Shown: positions 27,803 through 38,326, counted from the first letter of the stretch. The stretch: DNA of 64,000 nucleotides from Shewanella sp. NIFS-20-20 (GCF_019209865.1 NZ_JAHUTT010000006.1:56475-120474), one strand, 5' to 3'. The notes: generated from the sequence alone by a model not told the origin. Program-made: numbers and translations.

Positions 27803-29674
27803 ATGAAATCTTGGTCGCTCAATACGAAAATACTCCTCGCCACTATTTGTGCTTTAACCGCATTAACTGCCTTATTAACATGGCAAAGCTACAGTCATAA
27901 GAAGGACACCTTAACCCAAACCAGTCTGGCGCAAATGCAACAGGTGGCGAACCTTGAAGCCAACCGCATCAGTGAGTGGTTGCAAGTCCGTAAAAATATT
28001 CTCAATGCGATGGCGACCCACATAAGTGGCGACATCAGCACCCATTTACAGCAAGGCCAAGCCTCAGGCAATTTCCAACTCAGTTATTTCGGAGAAAGCA
28101 ACGGTCAGATGCATGATTCTGATATCAGCATAGATCGCACCGGTTATGATCCCCGCCGCCGCACCTGGTATCAAGCCGCGACGGCAGCCAATGATCTGGT
28201 GGTCACCGAACCTTATGTGGATGTTGCCTATAACATTACCGTGATCACGCTTGCCAAGGCGGTGGCCAATGGGGTTGTCGGCGCGGATGTCTCCATTGCT
28301 GGGATAGTGTCTCAAATAAGCGCCATGCCGTTGCCCGCGAATGGCCAAGCCATTTTAGCCCATAACAATGGCACCACGATTGCCTATCAGGATAGCCGCA
28401 AAGCCTTAATGCCCTTGACGCAGATTGATGACCAACTGCACAGCAATATTGCGCAAATTAATCAAACGAGTGGCGCATTTTACCCACTGCTGATGGATAG
28501 CGATCAACGCCAAAAATTAGTGTGGGCCCAACCCATCCCCAATACCCAATGGCAATTGTTGTTAATCTTAGACAAGGACACCTTAGACGCCCCCTTGCTG
28601 CAGATGCTGTGGACTCAGTTAGCCATTGCCGCGCTGGCACTGGTGATCAGTGTCTTAGTGATCCGCTATTTAGTGCAACTGTTGTTGGCACCATTGGCGC
28701 GGGTAACCGATGCCCTGTCATTAATCGCCGCAGGCAGTGGCGATCTCAGCCAAAGATTAACCATTGAGCACCATGATGAGGTCGGGGAGCTCGCCACCAG
28801 TTTCAACCAATTTGTGATCACCCAGCAGCAGTTAATCAGCCAAGTGCGACAGCTGAGTATTGAATTAGAAGCGGATGCTAACGTGGCATTAAGCACTAAC
28901 CAAATGGCCAGCCAAGAACTCGACAAGCAGCAGCAACAAATAACCATGGTGGCGACCGCGGTCACCGAAATGGCCAGTGCCACTCAAGAGATAGCAATGA
29001 ATGCCGAGCAGACCGCTGCGGCCGCGCAACAATCAGCGTCCAGCAGTCATCAAGGGCACTCACAAGTAGAGCAAACTCGGCAATCGATTAATCATTTGGC
29101 CAGCGAGGTTGAAAGCGCCACCGGTATCATTCACGAGCTCAACCGCCACGCACAATCCATCTCCAGCATTTTAGGCACCATCCAAGGCATTGCCGAGCAG
29201 ACTAATTTACTGGCGCTCAATGCCGCCATTGAAGCCGCGCGCGCAGGCGAGCACGGTCGCGGCTTTGCCGTTGTCGCTGACGAAGTGCGCATATTGTCAC
29301 GTCGCACCCAAGATTCGACCTTAGAAATTCAAGCCACCATCGAAACCCTGCAACACACCACAGCTCACGCAGTCACCATGATGCAAACCAGTCAGCAACT
29401 GGCCCAGCACAGCGTGGCCGATGCCGATATTGCCGCTCAAGCCTTAACGGAAATCGCCCAAGCGGTTGCCGTGATCTCCGATATGGCGGCTCAAATTGCC
29501 ACCGCGGCCGAAGAGCAAACCCAAGTGAGCGCCGAAATTTCTTACAACGTCGTGGTCATTAAAGATGTGAGCGAAGAAGTCAGCAACACCGCCAATCAAG
29601 GCTTAGCACACGCTGAAACCCTTAAAATCCGTGCCGACAAGCTCAATCAGCAAGTGGCAACGTTTATTCTTTAA
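27803..29674 (+). CDS. Chemoreceptor with amino-acid-type dCache domain
   Basis: A 623-residue methyl-accepting chemotaxis protein. Helix (about 8-27), periplasmic double-Cache domain (about 30-265), second helix (about 270-292), HAMP (about 293-345) and the MCP signalling domain (about 380-620) with the hairpin tip [19 protein letters not shown]. In the Cache domain Tyr115, Arg120, Trp122, Tyr123, Tyr138 and Asp140 have the exact spacing of the universal amino-acid-binding motif (dCache_1AA), and Asp162 in G-A-D-V-S completes it. It therefore probably senses amino acids or related amines. A 17-bp-stem terminator follows. Confidence 0.92.
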   Translation: MKSWSLNTKILLATICALTALTALLTWQSYSHKKDTLTQTSLAQMQQVANLEANRISEWLQVRKNILNAMATHISGDISTHLQQGQASGNFQLSYFGESNGQMHDSDISIDRTGYDPRRRTWYQAATAANDLVVTEPYVDVAYNITVITLAKAVANGVVGADVSIAGIVSQISAMPLPANGQAILAHNNGTTIAYQDSRKALMPLTQIDDQLHSNIAQINQTSGAFYPLLMDSDQRQKLVWAQPIPNTQWQLLLILDKDTLDAPLLQMLWTQLAIAALALVISVLVIRYLVQLLLAPLARVTDALSLIAAGSGDLSQRLTIEHHDEVGELATSFNQFVITQQQLISQVRQLSIELEADANVALSTNQMASQELDKQQQQITMVATAVTEMASATQEIAMNAEQTAAAAQQSASSSHQGHSQVEQTRQSINHLASEVESATGIIHELNRHAQSISSILGTIQGIAEQTNLLALNAAIEAARAGEHGRGFAVVADEVRILSRRTQDSTLEIQATIETLQHTTAHAVTMMQTSQQLAQHSVADADIAAQALTEIAQAVAVISDMAAQIATAAEEQTQVSAEISYNVVVIKDVSEEVSNTANQGLAHAETLKIRADKLNQQVATFIL

Positions 29675-29681
29675 CAGTATC

Positions 29682-29726
29682 AAAACATCGCTAGGCCGTG
29701 AAAGTTTAGCGGCCTAGCGATGTTTT
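29682..29726 (+). terminator. Terminator after the dCache chemoreceptor
   Basis: A perfect 17-bp inverted repeat (29682-29698 and 29710-29726) ends in TTTT, 8 bp after the stop. Confidence 0.85.
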
Positions 29727-29798
29727 GCCCCCGCCGCCCCACCAGGGCAGAAGCTGTCCTATACTCTTCTTCGGTACTTATTGATCTAAGGAGAATAT

Positions 29799-30047
29799 AT
29801 GACAGTGTCAGCCATCATAGTCATGTTAATCATCGGCGCGGTCGCCGGCTGGTTAGCAGGCAAAATCATGCAAGGCAGTGGCTTTGGCCTTGTGGGCAAT
29901 ATTGTTGTCGGAATTGTTGGTTCATTTTTGGGAGGATTTGTATTTGGGCTACTCGGACTCGCTTCCGTTGGCATCATAGGTTCGATTATCAGTGCGACAA
30001 TAGGTGCAGTGTTACTCTTGTTTATTATCCAAAAAGTCAAAGGTTAA
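29799..30047 (+). CDS. GlsB/YeaQ/YmgE-family stress membrane protein
   Basis: An 82-residue inner-membrane protein made of glycine-rich helices, with the family's G-A-V-A-G-W-L-A-G-K-I near residue 13-23, G-N-I-V-V-G-I-V-G-S-F-L-G-G and a C-terminal I-x-A-T-I-G-A-V-L-L-L. YeaQ/YmgE relatives accumulate under general or acid stress but their action is unknown. TAAGGAGA lies 7 nt before the ATG, an excellent ribosome site. It is a single gene with about 220 bp of empty sequence behind it. Confidence 0.88.
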   Translation: MTVSAIIVMLIIGAVAGWLAGKIMQGSGFGLVGNIVVGIVGSFLGGFVFGLLGLASVGIIGSIISATIGAVLLLFIIQKVKG

Positions 30048-30307
30048 ACCAGGCGCCGCACTAAGGATGGTGCAGGCCGCTTCCCCCTCGAGTTAACCCT
30101 TTTAATAAATTTTCATGTCTAAAACGTATTACTGTCACCAAGCAAAAGCGCGATTAATCCCAATAAATATCGATAAATCCAAAGGTTATTCTTTAAAAAA
30201 TAAGTAATTATAAAAATGTCGTCTCGTCAAAGCATCGCCATTGCACCGAGAGATTAATCCAGCCAAGAATGATAAGGACAAACACAACCATTAGAGAAAT
30301 GATCATT

Positions 30308-30775
30308 ATGCGCACCAAATATATCAGCACCTTGGCCTTAGCGACGTTATTCTCCGGCGCGGTTAATGCCAGCAGTTATAACCCCGAACTGGCAGCCAGT
30401 TATCAAACGTTTTTCGCCCCGATTAAAGGTGCCGCCGCCGGTAAAAACCTCGGTTTGATGAGCCCCGAAGCCTTTGTCAACAGCATCAAAGCCGGTACTG
30501 ATCTGGTGGCCATCGATATCCGTACGCCCGCCGAAATGGACATCTTTGGTTTATCTTTACCGGGCAGCTTAGCCATGTCGGCTGAAACCGTGTTTTTACC
30601 CGAAAATCTCGCCAAACTGCCCACCGATAAGCCGGTCGTGATTATTTGTAAATCTGGGGCGAGAGCCACGGCCATCGGCACGGCGCTGCGTCATGCAGGT
30701 TTTGATAACGTTAGAATTTTAAAGGGTGGTTTTAAAGGCTTAAGTGGCTATTTAGGGCCAGTACAAGCCAACTAA
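30308..30775 (+). CDS. Exported rhodanese-domain protein
   Basis: A 155-residue protein with a signal peptide (about 1-21, ending V-N-A) and a single rhodanese domain (about 48-152). The active loop is C114-K-S-G-A-R, complete with catalytic Cys. Other family marks are V-A-I-D-I-R-T-P-A-E and the G-F-x-N-V-R-I-L-K-G-G-F end. It probably handles sulfane sulfur in the periplasm; the substrate is unknown. The ATG at 30308 has AGAGAA 10 nt upstream and gives the signal peptide. In-frame ATGs at 30269 and 30299 are less suitable. Confidence 0.85.
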   Translation: MRTKYISTLALATLFSGAVNASSYNPELAASYQTFFAPIKGAAAGKNLGLMSPEAFVNSIKAGTDLVAIDIRTPAEMDIFGLSLPGSLAMSAETVFLPENLAKLPTDKPVVIICKSGARATAIGTALRHAGFDNVRILKGGFKGLSGYLGPVQAN

Positions 30776-30930
30776 GCTGTCGGCCCATGAGGGTGTGAGG
30801 GCGCAAGTGTTCGGCTCTCATCCCTTGAACTGGCAATCGCGGCATTTGTGGTTTAAGGTAAATTGTTAGTGTTAACATCAATGAATGTCACAAGAGGCTT
30901 TTCTCCTCGATAAGTCTTGGGAGCACGACA

Positions 30931-31509
30931 ATGAAAATCCTAAACGCGTACCCTATTCATAAAATTGATCACCTGACTCAACCCCATCATTTAACGAATA
31001 TCAATCTCGAGTCGGCGGCCAGCGAAGTGTTTCTCGACTTTCACCATGCTCCGCCCAGTATGATTGATGCGGACACTCAAGCTATTGGTGCGCAGGAAAT
31101 GATGCGCCACGAGCACTGCGCCATAAAGATGGTCATCGATCGGGATGAAGATCTTATCGGGATTATTACCCAAGAGGCCTTATCCCCTCAGGCTATCACC
31201 CAACATCAGAACAAATTCACGCCAAAAGGCGACATCACAGTGGCCGATTTGATGTCCCCAAGAGATCAATTAATCGCATTGGATTTTCAACAACTGCTAT
31301 CGAGTACGGTCGGGGATATTCTGAATACGCTCAAGCTGTCAGGTTTGAGTCATTGCTTGGTCGTCGATAACCAACAACACGAAATTCGCGGCTTAGTGGA
31401 CGCTGCCGATATCGCAGAGCGCCTGCACATCCCTGCGCCGCAAACTTCATCCAAACCATCATTTCTAAGTATTTTTAAATATTTAGGAGGTAAGCGTCTC
31501 GCCCAATAA
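30931..31509 (+). CDS. CBS-domain-pair protein
   Basis: A 192-residue cytoplasmic protein. Two CBS motifs are visible: about 35-95 (P-P-S-M-I-D... D-E-D-L-I-G-I-I-T) and about 105-172 (V-A-D-L-M-S-P... C-L-V-V-D-N... I-R-G-L-V-D-A-A-D-I-A). CBS pairs bind adenine nucleotides and gate partner proteins; no catalytic domain is attached here. The C-terminus (about 175-192) is basic. GGGAG precedes the ATG. A hairpin follows at 31524-31556. Confidence 0.82.
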   Translation: MKILNAYPIHKIDHLTQPHHLTNINLESAASEVFLDFHHAPPSMIDADTQAIGAQEMMRHEHCAIKMVIDRDEDLIGIITQEALSPQAITQHQNKFTPKGDITVADLMSPRDQLIALDFQQLLSSTVGDILNTLKLSGLSHCLVVDNQQHEIRGLVDAADIAERLHIPAPQTSSKPSFLSIFKYLGGKRLAQ

Positions 31510-31523
31510 GCCGGGATGCTCAC

Positions 31524-31556
31524 TAACGACTCAGCTCACGTTGAGATGAGTCGTTA
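31524..31556. terminator. Hairpin between CBS gene and decarboxylase gene
   Basis: TAACGACTCA / TGAGTCGTTA 10-bp arms with an inner CTCA/TGAG stem lie between convergent genes. There is no strong T-run. Confidence 0.55.
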
Positions 31557-31560
31557 TCAA

Positions 31561-32736
31561 TTAAAGGTAATAATCTTTAAGCGGCGGAAAACCGTTAAAA
31601 CATACCGCCGAATACGTGGTGGTATAAGCGCCAGTTGTTAGCCAATATAATTTATCTCCGATGGCCAAATCTTGTGGCAACCCATAGCGATAATGCTCAT
31701 ACATGATATCGGCACTGTCACAGGTGGGGCCAGCAATGACACAAGCGCCTAAGGGCCCGTGCTTATCGGTCACAATCGGAAATTTAATCGCCTCATCCAA
31801 GGTTTCAATTAACCCAGAGAACTTGCCGACATCCGCAAACACCCAGCGCTCATTAGAGTCACTCGATTTATGAGAAATCAGCACCACTTCGGAAATCAAC
31901 ACCCCGGCATTTGAAATCAGCGATCGCCCTGGCTCAAGGATGATTTTCGGCATTGTCTCTGGAAATGCCTGCGACAAATAGCCGGTGATCGCTTGGGCAT
32001 ACCCAGCTAATGCCTGGGTCTTATCCAAATAATTCGCCGGAAAACCACCGCCCATATTGATCATCGCCAACTTAATACCCGCTTGTTCAGACAAACGAGT
32101 AAAGAGTTGTGCCACTTGATTAATCGCAACTTGCCATGCACCAATATCTCGTTGTTGCGAACCGACATGAAATGACACCCCATAAGCTTCAAGGCCTAAA
32201 GATTGTGCCAATACTAATAAGTCATAGGCCATCTCAGGCTGACAGCCAAACTTACGTGATAATGGCCAATCGGCGGTGTCGTTGCCCACGGTCAGAATAC
32301 GTACATAAACTCGGCTACCGGGGGCGGCTTGAGCCAACATACGAATATCGGCCTCTGAGTCAGAGGCAAATAAACGCACTCCACGCTCATAAAAGGCTTC
32401 CACATCTTGACGCTTTTTAATGGTATTGCCAAAACTGATGCGATCGCAGCTGACTCCGTGCGCCATCACCATCTCTAACTCATAGATAGAGGCAATATCA
32501 AAATTAGCGGATTTTTGATGCAACAAGGCCAGGATAGGTGCGCCAGGATTCGCTTTAACCGCATAATAAATATGAGCAAACGGGAAGTTTTTAGTCATTT
32601 CATCGTATTGTGCAGCGATAATCTCAGTGTCGATCACCACACAGGGCGTTGGCTTATGCTTAGCAAACTGCTTAATGCGCTCAAATCGCGATAACTCATA
32701 GTAATCAGTAACTTTGATTGACTTAAACTGGCTCAC
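31561..32736 (-). CDS. Ornithine/lysine decarboxylase, PLP fold type III
   Basis: A 391-residue eukaryote-like (alanine-racemase fold) decarboxylase making putrescine and/or cadaverine. PLP Lys61 is in Y-Y-A-V-K-A-N-P. H-V-G-S-Q and G-G-G-F-P bind the phosphate, E-P-G-R is present, and the catalytic loop G-P-T-C-D-S-A-D contains Cys339. That loop, with Ser after C-D, is the ornithine/lysine type rather than diaminopimelate or carboxynorspermidine decarboxylase, though dual specificity cannot be resolved. It is a single gene. Its polyamine product may link with acid response, as amino-acid decarboxylation consumes protons. Confidence 0.88.
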   Translation of the reverse strand: MSQFKSIKVTDYYELSRFERIKQFAKHKPTPCVVIDTEIIAAQYDEMTKNFPFAHIYYAVKANPGAPILALLHQKSANFDIASIYELEMVMAHGVSCDRISFGNTIKKRQDVEAFYERGVRLFASDSEADIRMLAQAAPGSRVYVRILTVGNDTADWPLSRKFGCQPEMAYDLLVLAQSLGLEAYGVSFHVGSQQRDIGAWQVAINQVAQLFTRLSEQAGIKLAMINMGGGFPANYLDKTQALAGYAQAITGYLSQAFPETMPKIILEPGRSLISNAGVLISEVVLISHKSSDSNERWVFADVGKFSGLIETLDEAIKFPIVTDKHGPLGACVIAGPTCDSADIMYEHYRYGLPQDLAIGDKLYWLTTGAYTTTYSAVCFNGFPPLKDYYL

Positions 32737-32940
32737 AAATAGATCATCCCTAGACTTTGATTTTCATTTATTGAGAAGTAAACGCTATTTACCCTCAACA
32801 AGCAATGAATACTTATGCGTCTTGGTCGCTTTTTTTTATAACACCCGATTAAGCCAGTCTCGAAAGCCACTCCATGGGCTCGTCATAGGGCTAACATTTC
32901 GCTAAAATCATTGCTTCAACCAGTGATTAAAGGATGTAGC

Positions 32941-33363
32941 ATGCTTATCTCTTGCCCTCAATGTGCCGGCTTAAATCGGGTTAGTGACCAGCGTTTATCA
33001 GATAACCCTCAGTGCGGCCATTGCCAATCACCATTACTCAGTGGTGTACCTATCACCCTGACCGCTCAAAACTTTAGCCGCCATGCCAATCAATCTGAAT
33101 TCCCCATAGTGATCGACTTTTGGGCGGATTGGTGCGGCCCCTGCCAGAGTTTTGCCGCCACCTTTAGCGCCGCCGCGAGCCGTTTTAGCCAGCAATATCG
33201 CTTCGGCAAAGTCGATACCCAAGCTCAGCCACAATTAGCCGCCCAATTTGGTATTCGATCCATACCCAGTTTGATCATCATCAAGCAGGGCACGATTATC
33301 GCGCAACAAGCCGGTGCATTATCCGGGGCCGATCTTCAGCAATGGTTAATGGCCAATAGCTAA
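32941..33363 (+). CDS. trxC: Thioredoxin 2
   Basis: A 140-residue cytoplasmic thioredoxin. The N-terminal zinc site is formed by Cys5, Cys8, Cys25 and Cys28 (C-P-Q-C ... C-G-H-C), and the thioredoxin domain follows with active site W-C65-G-P-C68 and the cis-Pro in I-P-S-L. The zinc domain separates Trx2 from Trx1 and is linked with redox tuning under oxidative stress. AAAGGATG precedes the ATG at 32941. A TTG ten codons upstream extends the frame but lies ahead of the ribosome site. Confidence 0.93.
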   Translation: MLISCPQCAGLNRVSDQRLSDNPQCGHCQSPLLSGVPITLTAQNFSRHANQSEFPIVIDFWADWCGPCQSFAATFSAAASRFSQQYRFGKVDTQAQPQLAAQFGIRSIPSLIIIKQGTIIAQQAGALSGADLQQWLMANS

Positions 33364-33498
33364 TCTCATATTGGCGGCCAAACATGATAATTGTCAGCAA
33401 TTGATAACGATCTACTTGCTCAAGGCGCATTGGCTTGCTAGCTTGAATACTATAAAAACAATTATGTTGTCAGCTGATGTAACCTACAGGACAAGACT

Positions 33499-33681
33499 AT
33501 GAGTACTCGCGCCCCAATGAATCACCAAGGGGAGAATAAAAGTCCCAAAACCAATTATGAGCAAATGGCAGATGATTTTGTTGCCATGTTTACTGCCATA
33601 GCGAAGCAGAGACCAGAGCAGACAGCTGAAATACTCAGCCAGGATTTAGACGAAGGAAACAGCCCTAAACCGCTACCTTAA
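33499..33681 (+). CDS. Small hypothetical protein (60 aa)
   Basis: A 60-residue hydrophilic protein with no family I recognise. Residues 20-48 (Y-E-Q-M-A-D-D-F-V-A-M-F-T-A-I-A-K-Q-R-P-E-Q) look like one amphipathic helix, with a polar N-terminus and a P-rich end. TACAGGAC precedes the ATG at a suitable distance, and a strong terminator follows the stop, which supports a real transcript. It is convergent with the csp pair. Confidence 0.55.
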   Translation: MSTRAPMNHQGENKSPKTNYEQMADDFVAMFTAIAKQRPEQTAEILSQDLDEGNSPKPLP

Positions 33682-33707
33682 TTGAAGAAAATCTAAACTG
33701 CAGATAC

Positions 33708-33736
33708 AAAAAAGGTCGCTTATGGCGACCTTTTTA
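33708..33736. terminator. Bidirectional terminator before the csp pair
   Basis: AAAAAGGTCGC / GCGACCTTTTT (33709-33719 and 33725-33735) with a 5-nt loop, A-run and T-run on the two sides. Confidence 0.88.
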
Positions 33737-33755
33737 ACTTCTTATTGGTGGCTAA

Positions 33756-33962
33756 TTACAGCGCAACAACGTTAGAAGCTTGAGGACCCTTAGGACCTTG
33801 TTCCAGAGCGAAAGACACTTTTTGACCTTCAGCTAAAGTTTTGAAGCCATCAGAAACGATAGAACGGAAATGTACGAATACATCTGGACCGCCGTTATCT
33901 TGAGCAATAAAACCAAAACCTTTCTCTTCGTTGAACCATTTTACTGAACCAGTGCTAGACAT
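33756..33962 (-). CDS. CspA-family cold-shock protein (copy 2 of tandem pair)
   Basis: A 68-residue single OB-fold RNA/DNA chaperone with RNP1 K-G-F-G-F-I and RNP2 V-F-V-H-F. It differs from the neighbouring copy at only about six aligned positions apart from two extra N-terminal residues there, so the pair is a recent tandem duplication. AAAGGGG lies 6 nt before the ATG. The 58-bp gap between the copies is short for a separate cold-shock leader, so this copy may depend on the upstream promoter. Confidence 0.93.
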   Translation of the reverse strand: MSSTGSVKWFNEEKGFGFIAQDNGGPDVFVHFRSIVSDGFKTLAEGQKVSFALEQGPKGPQASNVVAL

Positions 33963-34020
33963 ATGATGCCCCTTTAATTATAGAAAACTAGATAAAATAT
34001 TTGTCGAAGTAATTATATAA

Positions 34021-34233
34021 TTACAGAGCAACAACGTTAGCAGCTTGAGGACCCTTAGGACCTTGCTCAAGCATAAAAGTAACCTTCTGACCTTCGGCTA
34101 AAGTTTTGAAGCCTTCAGAAACGATAGCGCGGAAATGTACGAATACATCTGGGCCGCCGTTATCTTGAGCGATAAAACCAAAACCTTTATCTTCGTTAAA
34201 CCATTTTACTGAACCAGTGTTTGAATTAGACAT
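34021..34233 (-). CDS. CspA-family cold-shock protein (copy 1 of tandem pair)
   Basis: A 70-residue cold-shock-domain protein with intact RNP1 (K-G-F-G-F-I) and RNP2 (V-F-V-H-F). AAGGG precedes the ATG. The 5' region is long and A+T rich, typical of csp leaders, and carries a TTCCAAT-AG-ATTGGAA hairpin 35 nt ahead of the start codon. Cold induction is inferred from family only; many CspA homologues are constitutive. Confidence 0.93.
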   Translation of the reverse strand: MSNSNTGSVKWFNEDKGFGFIAQDNGGPDVFVHFRAIVSEGFKTLAEGQKVTFMLEQGPKGPQAANVVAL

Positions 34234-34684
34234 TTGATGTCCCTTATAAATAATTAATTAAATGAATTTCCAATAGATTGGAATACTAAAGCTCGAATTA
34301 TTAATATTTACGAAGAAGCGAAAGGAAACACTGAGGACAAAAACGAAACGAGAATGCATCTTAGGGTTTTGCTTGAACTTATGCTTATTTTAATAACTCT
34401 ACTCTCAAGTAGCGGCAGAATAATAGCAGTGAGCGTTCGCCAAAGTAAAGCAGTATTTTGTTTATTTTTTGATAGCCTTCTAGCTGTCTAAGCCGGCGAC
34501 TCCCTCTCTGCTGTCTCTGGTGTTCATACTCTCTACAAGCCCCATAAAGACTCGGTTTATGATGGCCAGCATCGATTGCAGAACAATTTTTATTCATGAA
34601 AATCTGATAGCTAGAACAAGATCACTCCAATTTAAGCCAAAACTCGCTACAGTGCGAAAAAAAATACTATCGCAGGGAATTGCA
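34234..34684. other. 451-bp region: csp leader and chemoreceptor promoter
   Basis: Divergent region between the csp pair and the chemoreceptor. It holds the probable csp leader with an inverted repeat at 34268-34283 and a TATTAT that may be a -10 for csp about 190 bp upstream. A 70-codon minus-strand frame (34385-34597) has no recognisable product and is discounted. Confidence 0.5.
34268..34283 (-). promoter_or_regulatory. Inverted repeat in the csp leader
   Basis: TTCCAAT-AG-ATTGGAA, 7-bp perfect arms, lies 35 nt ahead of the first csp start codon. It could form an RNA hairpin or be a protein site. Confidence 0.4.
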
Positions 34685-36688
34685 GTGAATTTTCAAACAT
34701 GGCCTATTGCCAGGCAAATTGGAGTTTTAGCATTATTATTAAGCATTTTCATTTTAGGTGGTATCGGGGCCATTTCTTATTTTACCGCGGCGCAGTCATT
34801 ACAAGATAAAGGGATATCTTCCGTTAAACGTCAAGTGCATAGTGTGTCAGAATTGCTCGAAATGCAGTACCACAGTCTGCTGAACATGGCCGAGCACAAT
34901 GCCGACGTGTTTCGTAGCATGTATCCGGGTGAATTTTACCAAACCGATCGCAGTATCAAAATTCTCGATAAACAAACCCCAGCACTATTTCATGAAAAGG
35001 AATTAATCAACTCCGCCAAAAGTAAGGTGGATAGGTTTGCCAACATCACCGGCGGCAATGCTACCGTCTTTGTGCGGGTCGGCGATGATTTTCAACGCAT
35101 TTCTACCTCAGTGGCCATGGACAATGGCCAACGCGCACTGGGCACATTTCTTGGCAAAGATCACCCCGCTTATGGGGCGTTAATCGCGGGGAAACCCTTT
35201 GCAGGTTATGCCGAATTGTTTGGTCGCGATTACATGGCCGTCTACCGCCCCATCACGGATAAACACGATAAGCTCATCGCCGTGATGTACATAGGGTTTG
35301 ACATCAGCAATTCAATCGCACATTTACGCAATAGTATCAAACAACTTATGGTGGAAGAGTCTGGCCACTTTTTATTAGTTAATAACAATAACAACACGGT
35401 TATTTTTCATCATCAGTCGCCGTTTGGCACTCCAGTCTCCGCTGCGATCCTAAATGGATTGACCCCAAGTGAAATCACCACCAACGAGTATGAACGCCAT
35501 TACCTCAATAATGAACAAGTGGCCATGTACGGTTTTGTCGAGGAAGTGAAAGGTTGGCATTGGAGCTTAGTGGCCCAGGTTCCTGCCCATGAACTCAATG
35601 AAGAAAGCCTGCAATTGCTGACCAGCAATAGCTTACTATCATTACTCGGCGTGGTTCTTATCAGTCTTGCCTTAGCCGCAGTGCTAGTCAATCGCTTAAA
35701 GCCGCTCCGGCAGTTGCAAACCAGTGTTGCCGCCCTTGGCGATGGCGACCTGCAACAAGCGTTAATTCAACCCCCAGCCCATAGCCGCAATGAAGTCGAT
35801 GGCATCACCGCCAGCATTGCACACATGGCCACCAAACTCAGCGCGACCTTAATAGCCTTGAAACATTCGGTGACACAGTTAGATACCTTAGCCAATGACT
35901 CACGCCAGCAGGCTGATGTCAATCGCCAAGAAGCGCAAACCATGTTGTCTCAGACCGACCAAATAGCGGCCGCCATCGAAGAAATGTCGACCTCGATTAG
36001 AGACGTGGCTCAACATACCCAACATGGGGCGAGCATGAGCCAAGAGGTGGGCGGCTCGGCATCCGTCGGCCAGCAACAAGTGACTCAGCTCGTTAAAAAC
36101 CTAGAAGATTTGCGCCAGCAAATTGATGACAGTCAGCACTCGGTCACGGAAGTTGAGCACGCCAGCGTGGCTATCAGCAAGATCACCCAAGTGATCAATG
36201 CTATCGCCGAACAAACCAACCTATTAGCATTAAATGCGGCGATTGAAGCGGCAAGAGCGGGTGAGCAAGGGCGCGGTTTTGCCGTGGTCGCTGACGAAGT
36301 GCGCTCACTGGCTAAACGCACCCAAGAGGCCATTGTTGAAATCGAACAAAGTATTCAGCAGTTACAACTGCAAGTGGGACACACCAAGGCGCAAATGGAC
36401 ACCAGCCAACAACTGGGCAGTCATTCGGCTGCCGAAGGCCAAAAAGTCGGGAGCGAACTTCATGCGATTACCAATAGCATTAATGAATTAGTTGGGCTCA
36501 GCGGCAATATTGCCTGCGCCACCGAACAGCAAAGTGCTGTGGCACATGACATTACCCTAAATCTGCATCAAATGACGGATTTGGCACGCTTAGGTGAAGA
36601 ACGCAGCGGTCAAAGTCAGCGCGCTGCCACTGAGCTCGAGCAGCTGGCGCAACAGATTAAGATCCAAATCGCTAAATTTAACTGTTAG
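34685..36688 (+). CDS. Chemoreceptor with Cache_3/Cache_2-type sensor
   Basis: A 667-residue methyl-accepting chemotaxis protein. Helix about 10-32, a long periplasmic sensor about 35-315 resembling the Cache_3-Cache_2 fusion ([29 protein letters not shown]), second helix about 318-340, HAMP, then the MCP domain with tip [23 protein letters not shown] at 34685 with AGGGA about 8 nt upstream gives the usual short N-terminus; the frame is open 55 codons further up but without signal-anchor logic. Ligand unknown. A 30-bp palindromic terminator follows. Confidence 0.88.
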   Translation: MNFQTWPIARQIGVLALLLSIFILGGIGAISYFTAAQSLQDKGISSVKRQVHSVSELLEMQYHSLLNMAEHNADVFRSMYPGEFYQTDRSIKILDKQTPALFHEKELINSAKSKVDRFANITGGNATVFVRVGDDFQRISTSVAMDNGQRALGTFLGKDHPAYGALIAGKPFAGYAELFGRDYMAVYRPITDKHDKLIAVMYIGFDISNSIAHLRNSIKQLMVEESGHFLLVNNNNNTVIFHHQSPFGTPVSAAILNGLTPSEITTNEYERHYLNNEQVAMYGFVEEVKGWHWSLVAQVPAHELNEESLQLLTSNSLLSLLGVVLISLALAAVLVNRLKPLRQLQTSVAALGDGDLQQALIQPPAHSRNEVDGITASIAHMATKLSATLIALKHSVTQLDTLANDSRQQADVNRQEAQTMLSQTDQIAAAIEEMSTSIRDVAQHTQHGASMSQEVGGSASVGQQQVTQLVKNLEDLRQQIDDSQHSVTEVEHASVAISKITQVINAIAEQTNLLALNAAIEAARAGEQGRGFAVVADEVRSLAKRTQEAIVEIEQSIQQLQLQVGHTKAQMDTSQQLGSHSAAEGQKVGSELHAITNSINELVGLSGNIACATEQQSAVAHDITLNLHQMTDLARLGEERSGQSQRAATELEQLAQQIKIQIAKFNC

Positions 36689-36705
36689 TGCGTATCGACA
36701 CCGAC

Positions 36706-36735
36706 AAAAAAGCCCAGAATATTCTGGGCTTTTTT
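36706..36735. terminator. Bidirectional terminator between chemoreceptor and lysS
   Basis: A perfect 30-bp palindrome (two 15-nt arms meeting at 36720/36721) with A-run and T-run at its ends. Confidence 0.92.
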
Positions 36736-36753
36736 ACGACTCATGGAGCCAAA

Positions 36754-38265
36754 TTAGGCTTGAGGACGCATCGCTGGGAACAGGATCACGTCACGAATGG
36801 TATGAGTATTAGTGAACAACATCACTAAACGGTCGATACCAATACCTTGACCGGCGGTCGGTGGCAGACCGTGCTCCAACGCCGTAATATAATCGGCATC
36901 ATAGAACATGGCTTCATCATCACCCGCATCTTTAGCATCTACCTGAGCTTTAAAGCGCGCATCTTGATCTTCAGCATCGTTTAACTCGCTGAAACCGTTC
37001 GCCACTTCACGACCACCAATGAAGAACTCAAAACGGTCAGTAATAAAGTCATTACCATCGCTACGGCGAGCCAGTGGTGAAATATCAGCAGGATAACCGG
37101 TAATAAATGTCGGCTGCATTAACTGCGGCTCGGCGGTTTCACCGAAGATTTCTTCTAACAGCTGGCCACAGCTCCAGAAGGTTTCCACATCAATATGCAG
37201 ACTCTTCGCCAGCGAGCGCATAAAGTCGAGATCTTTGACTTGCTCATAGGTCATGGCTTGGATAGTGGCATTGTCAGGATTGTAATGCTGAATCGCTTCG
37301 AGCATGCTCATTCTGGCATATGGGCCACCGAAATCTATGGTGTGTTCGCCATAAGGCAGCTTGGTATCACCGCACAAATCTTTGGCGATAGAGCTCAACA
37401 TTTCTTCGGTTAAATCAATCAGATCGTTGTAGTCAGCGTACGCCATATAGAATTCCATCATGGTGAATTCTGGGTTATGACGCGGCGACAAACCTTCATT
37501 GCGGAAGTTACGGTTAATTTCGAACACACGCTCAAACCCACCGACAACTAAACGCTTGAGATATAACTCAGGCGCAATACGCAGGTACATTTCGATATCC
37601 AGAGCGTTATGATGGGTCACGAATGGACGCGCAGAAGCACCACCAGGGATGACATGCATCATCGGGGTTTCTACTTCCATAAACTCTTTTTTCACCATAA
37701 AGTTGCGGATAGCCGCCACCACTTTAGAGCGCATCATAAAGGCTTGACGAGAATCTTCGTTCACGATCAGATCAACATAACGTTGGCGATAACGCGTTTC
37801 TTGGTCGGTCAAACCATGGAATTTTTCTGGCAAAGGACGCAGCGCCTTAGTCAGCAACTGGTATTGTTCCATGTTGACGTATAAATCGCCTTTACCAGAC
37901 AAGTGCAGCTGGCCAGTCACACCGATGATGTCACCAATATCCAGACCTTGATAACGTTCTTTAATATCACCTTGAACGCTCTTTTCGGCGTACGCCTGAA
38001 TGCGGCCAGACACATCTTGGATCACTAAGAAGGGACCACGCTTAGCCATGATGCGGCCAGCAATACTGGTGGTAAAGCCTAACGCTTCCAGTTCTTCTTT
38101 GGTGTTGTGACCGTACTCAGCCTGCAGTTCAGCCGCTTTATGGGTGCGACGGAAAGTATTAGGGTGAGCGTTAGCAGGACACTGCGAACGGACATGCTCA
38201 AGCTTAGCGCGACGCTCGGCGATCAGCTTGTTCTCATCTTGGGTTACTTGCACTTGTTCAGTCAT
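36754..38265 (-). CDS. lysS: Lysyl-tRNA synthetase, class II
   Basis: Charges tRNA-Lys. Its 503 residues match E. coli LysS: N-terminal OB-fold anticodon domain (about 60-150), then class II core with motif 2 [15 protein letters not shown] near 265-280 and motif 3 G-I-G-I-D-R-L-V-M near 478-486. It lies 61 bp after prfB on the same strand, the prfB-lysS order also seen in E. coli, so one operon is likely. Confidence 0.96.
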   Translation of the reverse strand: MTEQVQVTQDENKLIAERRAKLEHVRSQCPANAHPNTFRRTHKAAELQAEYGHNTKEELEALGFTTSIAGRIMAKRGPFLVIQDVSGRIQAYAEKSVQGDIKERYQGLDIGDIIGVTGQLHLSGKGDLYVNMEQYQLLTKALRPLPEKFHGLTDQETRYRQRYVDLIVNEDSRQAFMMRSKVVAAIRNFMVKKEFMEVETPMMHVIPGGASARPFVTHHNALDIEMYLRIAPELYLKRLVVGGFERVFEINRNFRNEGLSPRHNPEFTMMEFYMAYADYNDLIDLTEEMLSSIAKDLCGDTKLPYGEHTIDFGGPYARMSMLEAIQHYNPDNATIQAMTYEQVKDLDFMRSLAKSLHIDVETFWSCGQLLEEIFGETAEPQLMQPTFITGYPADISPLARRSDGNDFITDRFEFFIGGREVANGFSELNDAEDQDARFKAQVDAKDAGDDEAMFYDADYITALEHGLPPTAGQGIGIDRLVMLFTNTHTIRDVILFPAMRPQA

Positions 38266-38326
38266 ATCTTTCTCTCTGTGCCAACATTGGCCGGCGAACC
38301 GACCACCTGGTCAATCTGAATGGCCC

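Noticed and set aside
34385..34597. 70-codon minus-strand frame between csp and the chemoreceptor
   Set aside because: It has no recognisable domain and no clear ribosome site, and it lies in the leader/promoter region. Conservation would be needed to revive it.
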